Assembly (NCBI GenBank): GCA_033439255.1
Contig: CM065891.1
Span: 496,001 to 560,000 of the forward strand
Length of the DNA stretch: 64,000 nucleotides
Reading direction: 5' to 3'
DNA from: Hericium rajendrae
Taxonomy: Eukaryota; Basidiomycota; Agaricomycetes; Russulales; Hericiaceae
Shown piece after piece: positions 9,983 through 21,686 of this stretch. Numbering within the stretch: the stretch's first letter is position 1; every line of letters starts with the position of its first letter. The notes under the pieces are model-generated. The model was not told the DNA's origin. It ran no database searches and saw only the letters and a program-made list of their open reading frames with translations. Position numbers and translations under genes: made by a program.

Positions 9983-12115
9983 ATGGCCAACTTTCAAGCA
10001 GGGAAACCAACTATCGACTACTCTGTCTACCTCGTCACGGGCAGGAATTACCTGCCTCCAGGAAAGGTTTGGCATCTCTGTCCGGATGTGCATTGAGAGT
10101 GTTCTAATGATCTAATATTCAGACCTATCTTGAATCTCTAGAGGAGGTGAGCGCCCTCCACATACCATCTTCGACAAATGTCCAACACCAGCAGCCTTTA
10201 ACATAATCTACATCGGTCTACAGGCTATACAAGGAGGCGTCACCCTTGTCCAAGTACGCGAAAAGGATGCAGAGACTTCTGACGTATGTTATCCATATGT
10301 CTTCTCAAAAAATGTCGGAAGTCGTTGACATACGTCAGCTAGTTTCTCGAGATCGCTCTGCAGACCGTCGCACTATGCAGAAAGCACCAGGTCCCCGTCC
10401 TCATCAATGACCGAATCGACATCGCTCTCGCGTCAAATGCCGACGGTGTTCATCTAGGCCAGGAAGACATGCCAATCGCCGTTGCTCGCAAGCTTCTGCC
10501 TCCAAACGCCGTGATCGGCAAGTCATGCAAGAGCCTTGAGCATGTGCGTAAGGCCATCAAAGACAAGGTCGACTACGTTGGCCTTGGTGCGGTGTATACC
10601 ACAAGCACAAAAGATGTGTCTGCGCCAGGGAAGGTTATCGGGGTCAAAGGATTGAGACCTCTACTGGTCGAGCTGGAGGGTGCTGGCATGCCGGCTGTTG
10701 CAATCGGTAAGCTGTCCTCGAACTGGAACTGTCTATAGGCGAAAAAGTGACATTCAAACTACAGGCGGAATCAAGTCAAACAACTTACTCCGTGTTCTAC
10801 ACGGAGGCGTAGCGCCTTCAGGCCACGGCTTGCACGGTGTGGCTGTCGTGTCAGAAATCATGGCCTCAACGGAGCCGCGTGCCGCATCCGAGCGCCTTGC
10901 ACGTATCATACGGTCTTGGTCGGCTAGCCCACGCGTCCCGGCAAGCTTTTCGTCGTTCGAGGCTAGTATGTACACCGCGCAGATAGTCGTCGATGCAGCC
11001 GCCAAATTATTGGCGCAAGTCAGGGAACTGAAACCTCTTGTGCATCAAGTACGCCGCTCAGTCTGTTCTACCGAAAGTTCACGCGCTCAATCTCTGTCTA
11101 TTACTCTTGCCTGTATTTTCATATAGATTACGAACAACGTGGTGAAGGCGCAATCCGCGAACGCCACCATTGCGCTCGGAGGCTCGCCGATAATGGCCGC
11201 AGCGGCCGAAGAGCAGGCCGATCTCGCGCGGATCCCAGGCGGCTTGCTCATCAACTTCGGCACCGTCGAGGACATGGATGGCATGCTCGCCGCAGGGCTC
11301 AACGCGAATCTGAACCGGAAGCCCGTCGTTTTCGATCCTGTTGGCGTTGGCGCCACGACGTACCGACAGACGTGTGCAGCACGTATGTGCTTGGGTTGCT
11401 TGCTGATGGAGTGTGCGCTCATTTTGGTTATCTTCACGCAGAACTGCTGAACACCTGGCAGCCGGCGGTCATCAAGGGCAACGCCGCTGAGATCGGCGCG
11501 ATCGTCAACTCAGACGAGGTAAAATCGCAAGGTGTCGATAGCCTTGGCTCAGGCTTCAAGGACCCGGCAGCAGTCGTCCGTCTACTCTCAAAACAAGAAC
11601 GTAAGTCACACCTTTTCTCTGGGCCATATGCGACTTTCAATGTGCCTCGACTAAATATATCCCCTAAATCCATTCAGGCTGCATTTCTGTGTTGAGCGGG
11701 CCGACAGACTACGTCTCCGATGGCTTGACGGTCATCCGCCTCTCAAATGGCCACCCACTACTCGGCCAAATCACAGGCGCAGGGTGCATGCTCGGTACCA
11801 CCGTCGCCACGTTCTGCGGCGCCGCCAGCATCGCCGCCGAACGCGCCGCCCCAGGCGACGCATATGGGTCGCTGGTGCGCGGCGACATGCTCACGGCCGC
11901 TGCTGCAGGGTACGTATATAGATTGTGTATTTTTGCGTTGGCACTGATGCGTGTGCTGTAGGGTTCTCGCACTGACTGTTGCATCGGAGATCGCGGCGCA
12001 GCGTAGCGATGTGCGTGGGCCGGGCACGTTCTTGCCTGCGCTCATTGATGAGCTTGCGAATTTGACGCCTGAGGTGATACGACAAAGGGCAAAAGTTGAG
12101 GTTGATGATGAATGA
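9983..12115 (+). CDS. THI6: Bifunctional thiamine-phosphate synthase / hydroxyethylthiazole kinase
   Basis: Nine exons: 9983-10066, 10123-10146, 10224-10283, 10343-10706, 10765-11048, 11127-11382, 11442-11600, 11678-11909 and 11962-12115 (TGA 12113-12115). The N-terminal half is ThiE-like: VTLVQVREKD, PVLINDRIDIALA, ADGVHLGQEDMP, VIGKSCKSLEH. It couples the pyrimidine diphosphate to the thiazole phosphate. The C-terminal half is ThiM-like: ITNNVVKAQSAN, IALGGSPIMA, KPVVFDPVGVGAT, PAVIKGNAAEI and the anion-hole/catalytic loop QITGAGCMLGT. It phosphorylates hydroxyethylthiazole. The fusion order matches fungal Thi6 proteins, and both active-site regions look intact. Regulation by thiamine is known for such genes. 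No TPP riboswitch was recognised here. Confidence 0.92.
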
Positions 12116-12342
12116 AAGTAGCGGACGGTGGAAAGAAATCAAACACTTGTGTACAACTAAGTATCATTATACTTATTGCAATCGAAGTCGACGACCGTGT
12201 CATCACTGATATTCATATGATTTCCTCACATATACAACAGATAATTCTACAACACTGACACCACATAGTATAACATCTCCGAAAACATAGTTAGAATAGA
12301 AAGATCCTGGGTATGTCCACATAGGAAGCGACATTCACTGCA

Positions 12343-13781
12343 TCAAGCGCCCACCGACAACACATTCTCGATCGGCTTGTCCAGGATGCGGGAGAACGGC
12401 ATCGTCGGCGTGGGCTGCAGCCAGTTCTTCTCGTCGTAAACCGCGTACGGCGGCGACTCGATCATGTGAAACGTGTACGCGAAGCGAGTGTTCGGGCTCG
12501 TATTGCGCTCGGACTTGTGCAGCACGGACCCGTGGATGATAACAAGGTCGCCTGTGCTCCAAGTCAGATCCGCAGTCCAAGGACGCGGAAAAGTCGGACG
12601 CACCGGGCTCGCAGGTTTCTAGGACGTACTTGCCCTCGGGTGTCTTCGCGGCAGCTTCTTCAGGGGGAACGAGCTGCTCGAATCCGGTGCCGCCGCCTGG
12701 GAGCCGGACGAAGCGCTTGGAGATTGGGACGCTACGGTGGGAGCCGGCGAGGAAGGAGAGTGCGCCGTTCGAGGGCGTGCATTTCTCAAGGGCAAACCAG
12801 AAGCCGATGGCCGATGGAGGTGAGGTGTACTGTAGAACGTTTAGGAGGATATAGGACTGGTAAATCCACATAACTCACGAGGAAGGTGCTAGGAAACGGC
12901 GAATGACGCTGAGCTGCGATTCCTAGAAGGCTGATTCTGGGACTTACGAATCGTTGTGTTCAGGAACTAATGAAGAATGAAGGATGAATTTTGTAATGAA
13001 AGAGCATAGCTGCTGCTTGTGCTCACCTTCTCCGCCTATCTCAGGTTGCTTGAATATGACCATGGATTGCAAAGCTATTGTGAACTGCGATGAGATAACG
13101 GACGGCAGATGGTGTCACAACAAAGATCACGAACCTACGGGATCGTGGTGGAACCGAAGATCTCGAACAACGGACTTCAGCTTCTCCTCTTCTAACGTAA
13201 CCTTCCGAAAAACAGGGTCAAGCTCATGTAGGGCTTACAATGAGTATTATGGTGAGCTTGGTCGTGGGGAGACACATATCAGACCCCTACCATGTCCTAT
13301 CTTATTGACGGCCTTCTGTTTCTCTCTTGTTAACTTGCCGTCCTTATCAATGGCGTCAGGTTCGAGGAAATACCGAATCTTGTCGCCCGAAGTCAGGAAA
13401 TAATCATCCCCGATATGATCTTCGTCGTCAGTGGTGAACTTGGTCTGAAGAGCAGCGTTAAGACCACGTCTTTGATAATGTAATGGCATGACTGCCGGCA
13501 CGAACCAACGGGTGATCCTCTAAATTGAAGTTGTCGAGAAGCTGCTTCGATCGCGTGAGCAGTGCCTCGGTCTGGTTTCCAGTGAGAAACCCTGGAAGGC
13601 ACAGGTATCTGTCGCGGTATGTCTACAATCAGGATAATATATCCGTACTGGAACGCACCCGTCTTTGTAGAACTAGATAGGCCGTCACCATGTCATTCTT
13701 CGGATGGGTCGTTAAAGGTGCCCTCATGCGAACCTTATCGACCTGGTCCTGCGTCAGATACTCCAACGGAGGTGCAGTCAT
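12343..13781 (-). CDS. Phytanoyl-CoA dioxygenase (PhyH) family protein
   Basis: A multi-exon minus-strand gene. It starts at ATG 13,781 (MTAPPLEYLTQDQ, donor after 13,743), then short exons FYKDG, YLCLPGFLTGNQTEALL, TKFTTDDEDHIGDDYFLTSG, LHELDPVFRKVTLEEEKL, FTIALQSMVIFKQPEIGGE, VPEHNDS, TFL, YTSPPSAIGFWFALEKC, and a last exon from 12,551. The penultimate exon ends at 12,604, and its 52-nt intron joins CEPG to DLVIIHGSVLHKSE. Fe(II) ligands expected for the family are present: HND (H-x-D) and the His of SVLHKSE, with the 2-oxoglutarate-binding Arg in NTRFAYTFHMIE. The closest described type is the PHYHD1-like 2-oxoglutarate oxygenases. Its substrate cannot be told from sequence. Confidence 0.85.
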
Positions 13782-14266
13782 AGTGAATCGGAGTGCCAGA
13801 AGAGCGTTAAGTTTAGTATATATTCCTGGTCTCGTAGAGCCAGGTTTGTCTCGCCGCGAACCCGCCACGATTTGGCGCGAACCGTCGTCACAGTTTTTGT
13901 CACACGTCACTCATCACGGTCGCGTGCAGACTCTGTCCTGAATGCTCCTGTCTGTTACTTCTTACGCACGACTACATATTGCTTGATCTTTTCATATTTG
14001 TTATTATGCAGCATAGTCATGGTATCCGGCAACGCATAGAGGTTTAAACTCCGAAGCCGTCCACGCCACTTCACTTTTCGCGTTTGCGAGAAGTGGTAGG
14101 GAAATGCAGAGCATTCCACAATGCTTCAAATATTAGTGGACACTCATAGTAAATCTTGTAAAATCATCTTCTGGAGAAACATAGTTGAGAATTTAAAAAA
14201 GACTGCCTTGATGCTCTGGAAGTGCCCGATTTCGGCTCTCTTTGGTACTTTCCACCAACCGTAGAC
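13782..14266. other. Intergenic between PhyH and hAT copy A
   Basis: No gene is recognised. The stretch becomes AT-rich after 13,950 and ends at the hAT terminus. The 8 bp before the terminus are ccgtagac (14,259-14,266). Confidence 0.5.
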
Positions 14267-14505
14267 TAGGGAAAGACACGATTCCGAGTCACCTGCGAGT
14301 CAGCACGGGTATACCCGTGAAATTGACCCGTGAGTATCTGACTCACAGATCCGAGTCACTCGGTGGCTGAGACCTGCACAGATCCAGGTTGGAAGCTTTG
14401 TTCAGACGGGTTGACCTGCAGGTTACCTGCGCATGACCCGCAATTTAGAACCCAATTACTAAGCCATGAGTCAAAACTTTTATTCGCATTACTACTGCTG
14501 CTAAT

Positions 14506-17333
14506 CTATGCGTCATCATCGTCATCATTCTGCGTGAGGTCAATGCTGCCACTATCTCCTGCGACCCTTGGCCTACGGGATTTATCCTTAAAGATCTGGA
14601 CAATCTCCTTCTCTGGTAGTAACCCGTCAATCTTTGCCCATGAGTTAAGTACCGTTGATGCACGTGTTGACTCATCTGATAGATTATGGCGAAGCTTGGT
14701 GACCGTCAGGCCTCCGCGCGAGAATCCACGTTCAACATCAGTACCTGCCGCTATAGAATGTTTTAGCAAACTTAGATCCAGAAATCGCAGGCATGGTCTT
14801 ACTTACCCGGTGCAGACAAAAAGTCAATTGCCATTCTTGCTAATAGACTATTGCTGGCACGATCCCACCATGAGATAGGATCATTGACATTAGTAATGGG
14901 TGGTGAGTTAAGGTAATCCTCAAGTTCGTCACCCCCACTTGTGCCGAAATCGTCGATATCTGCAAAAATGTCCTTGCTATCATCCTATAATAAGTTAAGT
15001 CAGTTAATCATACAAAGACAATGAGTGAGAGATGACGAACTGAAACGGGTACCGCAACAGACTCCTCCAAAGGCTTGTAATGAGTAACCCACTGTTCCCG
15101 TACAATGTCCTTGGCCGTCTCAATCCAGGCGTCAGGCCACTTTTTCTTGATGAAATATGTGGTCTTGTAACGTGGATGGAGGACTAACATATATAATTAA
15201 GTGTTGGTTCAAAGTGAAATTATTAAGTACGTACCCATGGCACAACGGTACATGATCGAATCATCCGTTTTGCCGTAGTATTTGTTGAGGATACAAACAC
15301 CCTTGGTGGCGGCAGCACGAACAGCAGGAAACAAGGTGGAACTTTCAGAAGCGTCCTTGAGTGTCTCAGTGAGAAAATCGATGATCGGGATAACTTCATG
15401 AAGCAGCGGAACCTTGCTCCGTGACATACGCTCAGTCGCCAAAAGAAATTTCTAATTGATAAATAGTGAGTCTCCACAGACACGCAGTTGAGCACGAGTG
15501 CACTCACAGTCAAGATAGGCTCGAGCTGCATGAGCAAGTCCCATTCATCCCTAGAAAGCCTGTATTTCTTGATTCTTGTGCGCGCATCCTTATTATGATG
15601 GTCAATTAAAACCAGTTTGTCCAAGGCAGGTCGCAGGTACAGCGCGGATTTGATCATCTCAGCTACAGAGTTCCAGCGCGTCGCGACAGAACGTTTAATC
15701 TTCTTCCGCTCAATTTTTGCCTTGTCGCAGCATTCACCGAGATCATCGGTAAGCGAAGTCGAATGATGAATCCGAGACGCAAGTTTGGTGATCTACATAG
15801 ACATAATTAGCATGGTTAATAGCGAACGTGACTGGCCCATACCTTGGTCACCGCGCAACAGCCAAGATTAAAGTCACGTTGCGATAACCGTTGACTGGCC
15901 TCCACTTCCTCCGCAACGTCCTGGATCTCGGCTTCATCGTGGGCCAGCCTATCTTCATCCGCTTCCTCCAATGCCTCGTGATCCTCTTCATCAAGTTCTA
16001 TACCATCGTCGTCGTCATCACTCTCAGCCCCAAGTGACGCGGCAGCAGCCTCCTTTGACTTCGCAAACTGCGACAAGATTGCCTGTATTAAGTATGTCAG
16101 TGAAGTAACCGAGGATTAAACAATTGCACTTACTTTGACAGCCAAGTTCAGGATGTGGCATATGCAGCGAATCCGGGTATTCGTGCCACTCATACTGCCA
16201 TCCATGCGCAGCTCCAGCTCTGCGGTCGCGGTATCATTGTTTGAGGCGTTATCGTAAACCTGACCAAGCAACTGCAAAGAGTCATCAGTACCATTAAACT
16301 GATAGATCCGAATAGAGTATCACCTTGTGCACGACTCCGAAGCCTTCAAGGCATTTGAAGATCTGTTCAGCCAAATATTCACCGGTATGAGATTTCGTCA
16401 TTCTGTTCAAACCGTTAGTCAAATTCAGAGATGAGAAAAAGAACTAACCTGATAAAATCCAAGATAAGAGATCGCATCTGGCCGTTCTGAACCAGATACA
16501 CAATGATGCCTAAAAAGGAGAACAGGTTGGGCGATGACCACCCATCGACACCAATGTGCAATTTCCCTGCATATTGCTAAGATGCGTCAGCCACAGAAAA
16601 GTGATTTGTGATGTAACAACGCACCTGCAACATGCTCGCAACATTTTTCTTCGATAGAGCAAAAATCTCTTTGATATCCCTGGAGACCGTCTTGTCCGAC
16701 GGTATCTCAACCTTCGCATAAAGCATCCGAAACATGCGTTGCAGGATTGGGTCGTTGACGATATTGAACGGTCTGTGGCTGCTGGCGCACCATAAGCTGG
16801 TCAGCATGCGGAACTCTTCCTTCGAATACAACGTTCCGTGGGCAAACGTCGTTATCTGCTGTTGTTCTTCCGGTACCACTCCTTCGCAGCTCTTAGCGTG
16901 ACGTTGGAGATTGCTCGTACTATCGTCACTACGTTCACGCATGACATGTGTACTCGGACTCCTACACACCCGTCTTTAGATAAGACCGCAAAGATAAGAA
17001 CTGCCACATACTTTTTGCAAATGAACTTATACTTGATGACACCCTTCTCAACGACGATGAGTGGCGGCATCTTAAAATGCTGATACACGGCAGATTTCCA
17101 CCGCTTACGCTGCATTTCTATGAAGGCAAACCAATGAGATTAATCGATGAGCATAGTTTCCCTGACTCACCGAGTACTTCTTCATTGCTCCTCTCTGATG
17201 TCTGATACCGGGCATTGAAAGCCGTCTTTGCAGCCTTTGTCGCCGGCTCAGGGGTTGCTGACGTGGAGGGCGGACGACTCGATTCACGAGTGCTCGGGTC
17301 CGCAGATGGAGAGCGAGCACACTTGCGAGGCAT
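14506..17333 (-). CDS. hAT-family transposase (copy A)
   Basis: A spliced gene starting at ATG 17,333 (MPRKCARSPSADPS) and ending at 14,506 (TQNDDDDDA). In order it shows a Ser/Pro-rich N-terminus, a BED-type zinc finger (KFICKK...HVMRERSDDSTSNLQRHAKSC), and an RNase H-like core. The core has first Asp in LHIGVDGWSSPN, DNASNNDTATAE, CHILNLAVK, and VATRWNSVAEM. An acidic insert and the C-terminal hAT dimerisation region follow (SWWDRASNSLLARMAIDFLSAPG, DVERGFSRGGLTV, RHNLSDESTRAS). It joins DNA ends and would mobilise all three copies. Introns are short and conserved between copies. I see no stop that splicing does not remove, so it may be functional. Confidence 0.85.
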
Positions 17334-17639
17334 TAGAGGAGATAGACAACAGTGTAGTAGAGTTGGGGGCAGAGGGGATGCGAAATCTGAGGATGGGAGG
17401 CTTCAATTAGCATGATTTATAGGAATCGTTGCAGACAACGCACAGTCGTGACCAGTCGAAATGACATGGCATGGGCAGCTTGGCTTCAGGGCAATCGCAA
17501 TGCCACTGTGTCACTCGGCGAGAGATCGAGAATGTCCATCCCTTGTGAGTGGAGCTCGAATAGCTACCGAATGATATAGGAACGTATCTCGTGAACAAAT
17601 CCACAGCTGTAAATCAGAAAACTATTGAGTAAATGCAAG

Positions 17640-19250
17640 ATATATATGCGGCCAGCTTGAAGAAGATAACACAATGTTCAGACATGCTGGTCTGTTACCA
17701 TAACATAAGGGCCTGCAGAAAAGATGAGAGAGTGAAGAGAAAAGTGCGCTAGCAGCGATCTCACCGTCTGACACCAGGCATCGAAGCGGGGAATCGGTTA
17801 TATCATGCGACAGTACTAGTCACACACATTTGTCAGTAGTACCAAGTAGAAGAACTTATTGCACACCTGAATATGAGAGATAAGTTTAGGGCCAGATAAT
17901 GAGCTAGCAAAGCTCGACACGACGACATACTCATAGCGACTGGAGACAAAAGTTTGAACGAAGCTGAAACGACGCACGAGTCTGGCTGCCGCGACCCGGC
18001 CCGGGCGCTGCCGGGCATCGTGTCAGAGGCTAAACGCCAGATTTCACTAAGTTCAGCTAAGTTCCTGTCACTGCCCAGTAGTTTACAGTACATTGACTAG
18101 ATAGCTCTCTCATTCATTCAAATTAAATTTACGAACTTCAACTACTGTCTTTTTTCTAGAATTTATGCTATTTGATTTGATTTACTAAGTTGGAAGACAT
18201 TCGAACTCACCCGTGTTCGGCAGCTGAAGCACCGAAACGCATCGAAGTGCACCTCTAGATCTCTTCCTCAGCCATCGTCTCCGAGCTCCCTTGTCACTGT
18301 TCTCAGCTGTTCCCTCCGTCCCCTCTCTGAATCGTCAAGCTCAATGGACCTTGACCTTCATGGTTGAGTGCTCAAGTGCTCACGGGCAAGGACTGTCCTT
18401 ATCGCGGCCGACTCAACCTCCGTTTTGAATATGAAGAGCAACGAGAACGAAATCAGGATGCTCAGCCTGTCATGGCCTACTCCAGCCAGCCAGGTGTGTT
18501 TATTCCTGATCATTCCCTGCAGATCTAAATTATATCTTTACCTATCCAGCCGAAACCCACACCAGGCGACACGAAGCTCGCCGTACGTCGAGTGCAGCAT
18601 GCGCTTAGACCACGTCCACGATGTCTACGACGTCCACCCACTGCACGCGCACTTCACTGCATCCTCAAGTTCCTGCATGATCTTGCAGTGTCGCTGTGCT
18701 CGCATCACCCATACTTGGCTAATGTGGAGTCATCGGCAGCTACGACATCGACGAGAACAAGCTCTACCCACCCATTCGATGTCGACTTCTACTCTCCTTA
18801 CTGCGCCTCTACCGGCCGAAGGTAGCACCAGCACCAAATCCCTCCTTCTGCCTTCCACCTTCCGTGCGCTGGTAGTATCTTCGCGACCAGCGCAACCGAT
18901 CAGCATTTGGTGCTGTAGTTCTTCGGAGATTGGCTCAATAAGTACTTTTCTTCAGTTCTCCAAGTCCTCGAGGCGCAGTGACTTCTTTCTTCTCGTCGTG
19001 CCCACCAATCATTGCTGTTGTGTCCAGGCTCCATCACCTGATCCCCTGCCATATGTTCACACTCAAGCAATCTCACTCATTGCAAACCTCTTGCATGATA
19101 AATTTAAGCAAGAGGATAATCTATTTTGGCTCCTCGTCAACAAGCTCGTATGTTCTGGTCTTCCATTTATTGTTCAAGCATCTGAACGGAATTGTAGGGC
19201 GATATTGAAAAAAGTGATTTGCTCGCATGCCATCTTCTGCAACTCCCGCA
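17640..19250. other. Central region of hAT copy A, no confident gene
   Basis: This lies between the transposase start and the transporter fragment. An AT-rich block (about 18,110-18,190, with TTTGATTTGATTT) may be a promoter. A plus-strand open stretch at about 18,390-18,500 (FEYEEQRERNQDAQPVMAYSS) ends at a GTGTGT donor and could be a second captured exon. A long frame of 337 codons in another phase is judged spurious. Identity is unresolved. Confidence 0.3.
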
Positions 19251-19274
19251 GTCATCCACGTATGAAACAAATCA

Positions 19275-19838
19275 TCATTCGCGAAATGACCGTGCTTGTT
19301 CTTGTCCCACCGCCAGTGCTGGCAACCTCTCTACGCCATCTACCAGCTCGGGCGCCAAGCCCCAAATCCACTTCAGGTTGACGCGCCCGCCAAGTCTGCC
19401 CCGAAGGAGCAGCCGCGCGACCTCGCCCGTGACGACCCATGCGATGGGGCCCCAGCCGATGCAGTAGAACACGGCGTAGAGGTACACCGCGACGAGCAAG
19501 ACGTACGACGCAGGGACGATGTCCGGGCGCGGGTGCACGGTGCTGAACCTGCCGATCCAGAGCATCATGAGGCCCTGCCCGACGGAGCCGACGAGCAGGC
19601 ACTTCTTGCGCCCGAGGCGCTCGACGGCGAAGATGAGGATGGAGCCGACCGCGACGACCTTGATGACGCCGTAGATCCCCGTCGCGAAGAGGCCCGCGGA
19701 CGTCGAGCTGAGGCCGAGGCCGGCGAAGATCTCCGGACTGAAGTAGTTGATCGCATTCGTGCCAGTCCACTGCTGGAAGAACATCACGAGCGACGGGATG
19801 AAGCAGCGCAGGACCGTGATGCGGCTCTTGCCCATCAT
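19275..19838 (-). pseudogene. Captured MFS sugar-transporter fragment in hAT copy A
   Basis: About 140 residues are clearly from the middle of a fungal sugar porter: QQWTGTNAINYFSPEIFA, LFATGIYGVIKVVAV, the loop motif ERLGRKK, and the helix pair YVLLVAVYLYAVFYCIGWGP ending in VVTGEVAR. The transporter's N- and C-terminal helices are missing. It runs into unrelated sequence after VAR. It lies inside the TIRs of all three hAT copies (also 37,790-38,353 and 55,891-56,420), so it was captured before amplification. The frame is open in all copies, probably because they are young. Confidence 0.8.
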
Positions 19839-20409
19839 CCTGAATTGCTAGGACCACGCGGTGGCGCGCTTGCTGCTCGACTTGTACTTTGCTTTATTCC
19901 ACGAAGTCGTGGGTGAGTGCCCCGATCTCCATAGAAACACGGTCCCATTGGCAGCTCTCATCGTGTAGTCGCCCGGGGCGGTATGGTGATGTTTCTCCAG
20001 ATATCACAACCCAGACACAACCCTCGAAAATCGAGCGTCGTCTCCCTCGCAGAGCCTGCTTCGTCTTTGAGCTGTTCGCGGTCAACGTTTAACATGTTTG
20101 ATTGTGCGACACAGAGGTAACCATACTATGTAGCGACAATATACTGTAGTTCTCGTTTTAGGGTGTTTATTTATATATTCATATCTACAGTATAAGACAT
20201 TCAATAACATTCAATTGCATTGAATAATGGAGTGATACCATGACAGTAACTGACCCGCAGGTGACTCGGTGCTGCACGAGTACCCGTCCCACAAGTCCGG
20301 ATCACCTGGTGGCGCAAACTCGTGCGGATCCAGGTCTGCACTCTGGCGAGCTTGGATACCTGCGGGTTCGGATCCGGGTCATCCGCGGGTGCACTCGTGT
20401 CGAACCCTA

Positions 20410-20484
20410 ATGTTTGGCGATGGTGATTTTGTCGACGTTCTTGCCAACGTGGACATTGTCTACCTGAAGTATGTAGGACAGTGA
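20410..20484 (+). pseudogene. 3' end of a gene split by a hAT insertion (other half at 61,429-63,017)
   Basis: Just outside hAT A, the reading frame MFGDGDFVDVLANVD continues to a TGA at 20,482-20,484. The first 8 bp, atgtttgg, are the target duplication also found next to the transposase end of hAT C. Joining the two flanks at this duplication fuses VSVAEPTMFG with DGDFVDVLANVD in one frame. The product is not recognised. Confidence 0.6.
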
Positions 20485-21686
20485 TGTGTGGACCCTGGGA
20501 ATGGAGGCGGCAGCCAAAACCAAAACCAACAGAGTACCGGGGGTGCGAGGGGACCAAGTATCTCAAGTGTGGAGTGAGGTGAGGGCAGCTGAGGGTCACT
20601 GCAGCAGGAACGATGGGGTGACTGGTTCGCTATGGGCGAGACTGAGGCGATCTGGTGATAAGCAGCTGGGAAGGATGAGGAACGGCTGTAAAATGACAAG
20701 GAGAACGACGAGACACACGGGTCTCCAATACGATGAACTGATCCTAGAGAAAAGGACTGAAAAGCGGCTGATATGACTGAATCTGACGAACGACGCTGCA
20801 GGCGGACTGGCCTAAAGGAGGGCGGACTTGTCTAAAGTCCGGAGAACGATGAGAACAACAGTGAGAGAGACTTCTGAGGTCTGAGCTCTGAGGGGGAAAG
20901 GTGCACTGGGGGGTTCTGTTCGAAGCTGGGACTCTGTCTACCATACAAGTAAGAAACTCGCCCTTGGCGGTCTCGGGCGATCTCGGACTCGGCTGCTCTA
21001 TGGTACATCTATGGTCCGAAACCATCGAAAGGCGGCATCCAGGCATCCTGTACAACACAGACCTGGTACCATAATGCCAGCAACCTGATTGGCTCACCAA
21101 AACCGCTGAGGACGACCGGGAGCGAACTTGAGGAAACCTCGGTGAGGCCTGCAGTAGCTGACAACTCCTGAGATGAGGGACATCACCGCTCTGAGCGAGG
21201 TTGGTGGGTGAGGAGCTGGAAGCTGGATGGGAGTGAAGGGGAACTGCATGGGAGATGGTGGGATGAGATCTGACATTGCTGAACACAGCTTGAGGCGTAT
21301 CAATGGGTGCCTATGGTCAATGTCCACCTGTCTTTCGTCCATGTCATTCAGCTGTGCCCCGCAGCGAATGTGCCTATGGTGCGCCTGCTTTTTCCTTCTC
21401 TTGGATATATTGTCACACTATGCTAGTTGATGGCAACAATCCAGCCAAACGGTGCGTCACGATCCCTGCATATTGAACAGGTGCAGTCCAGCATCGTGTT
21501 TGAACAAGAGCCCACTGTGTTTGTGGAGGGTTCGTCTTCCCAACATGACAATGAGGAAGATGCCAGGATTGTACAGGCGAAGTGAGAGATGACACACAGT
21601 GAGGCGTAAAATGTATTCTAGGGCATTCGAAGCCAGTAATTGTGTGTAGTAACATGTTTTATAATAAATGCAGAGTCCTATGCTAT
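20485..21686. other. Intergenic, nothing recognised
   Basis: Open frames up to 180 codons exist on the minus strand, but their composition is Ser/Pro/Arg-rich without domain, splice or family signal. No repeats with recognisable ends were seen. Confidence 0.4.

Larger units (their letters stand above)
14267..20409 (+). mobile_element. hAT transposon, copy A (6,143 bp)
   Basis: The element begins TAGGGAAAGACACGATTCC and its other end, read inward, begins TAGGGTTCGACACGAGTGC. This imperfect TIR shares TAGGGNNNGACACGA. Subterminal motifs GATCCAGGT and CGGGT/ACCCG recur at both ends. Its flanks do not match each other: ccgtagac on the left and atgtttgg on the right (20,410-20,417). The latter equals the flank of the transposase end of copy C. 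Inside are a minus-strand hAT transposase gene near the left end, an AT-rich promoter-like centre (about 18,100-18,200), and a sugar-transporter fragment near the right end. Length is identical to copy C once the KDZ insert is removed. Confidence 0.9.

Noticed and set aside
18368-19381. A 337-codon open frame on the plus strand of hAT copy A (also in B and C)
   Set aside because: It runs antisense across the end of the transporter fragment and shows Ser/His-rich low-quality composition. A neighbouring frame (FEYEEQRERNQD) looks more coding. Conservation in three copies reflects their recent origin only.
20744-21286. A 180-codon minus frame between hAT A and the F-box-like gene
   Set aside because: Ser/Pro/Arg-rich without domain, introns or paralogs in the window. 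Not enough support for a gene.
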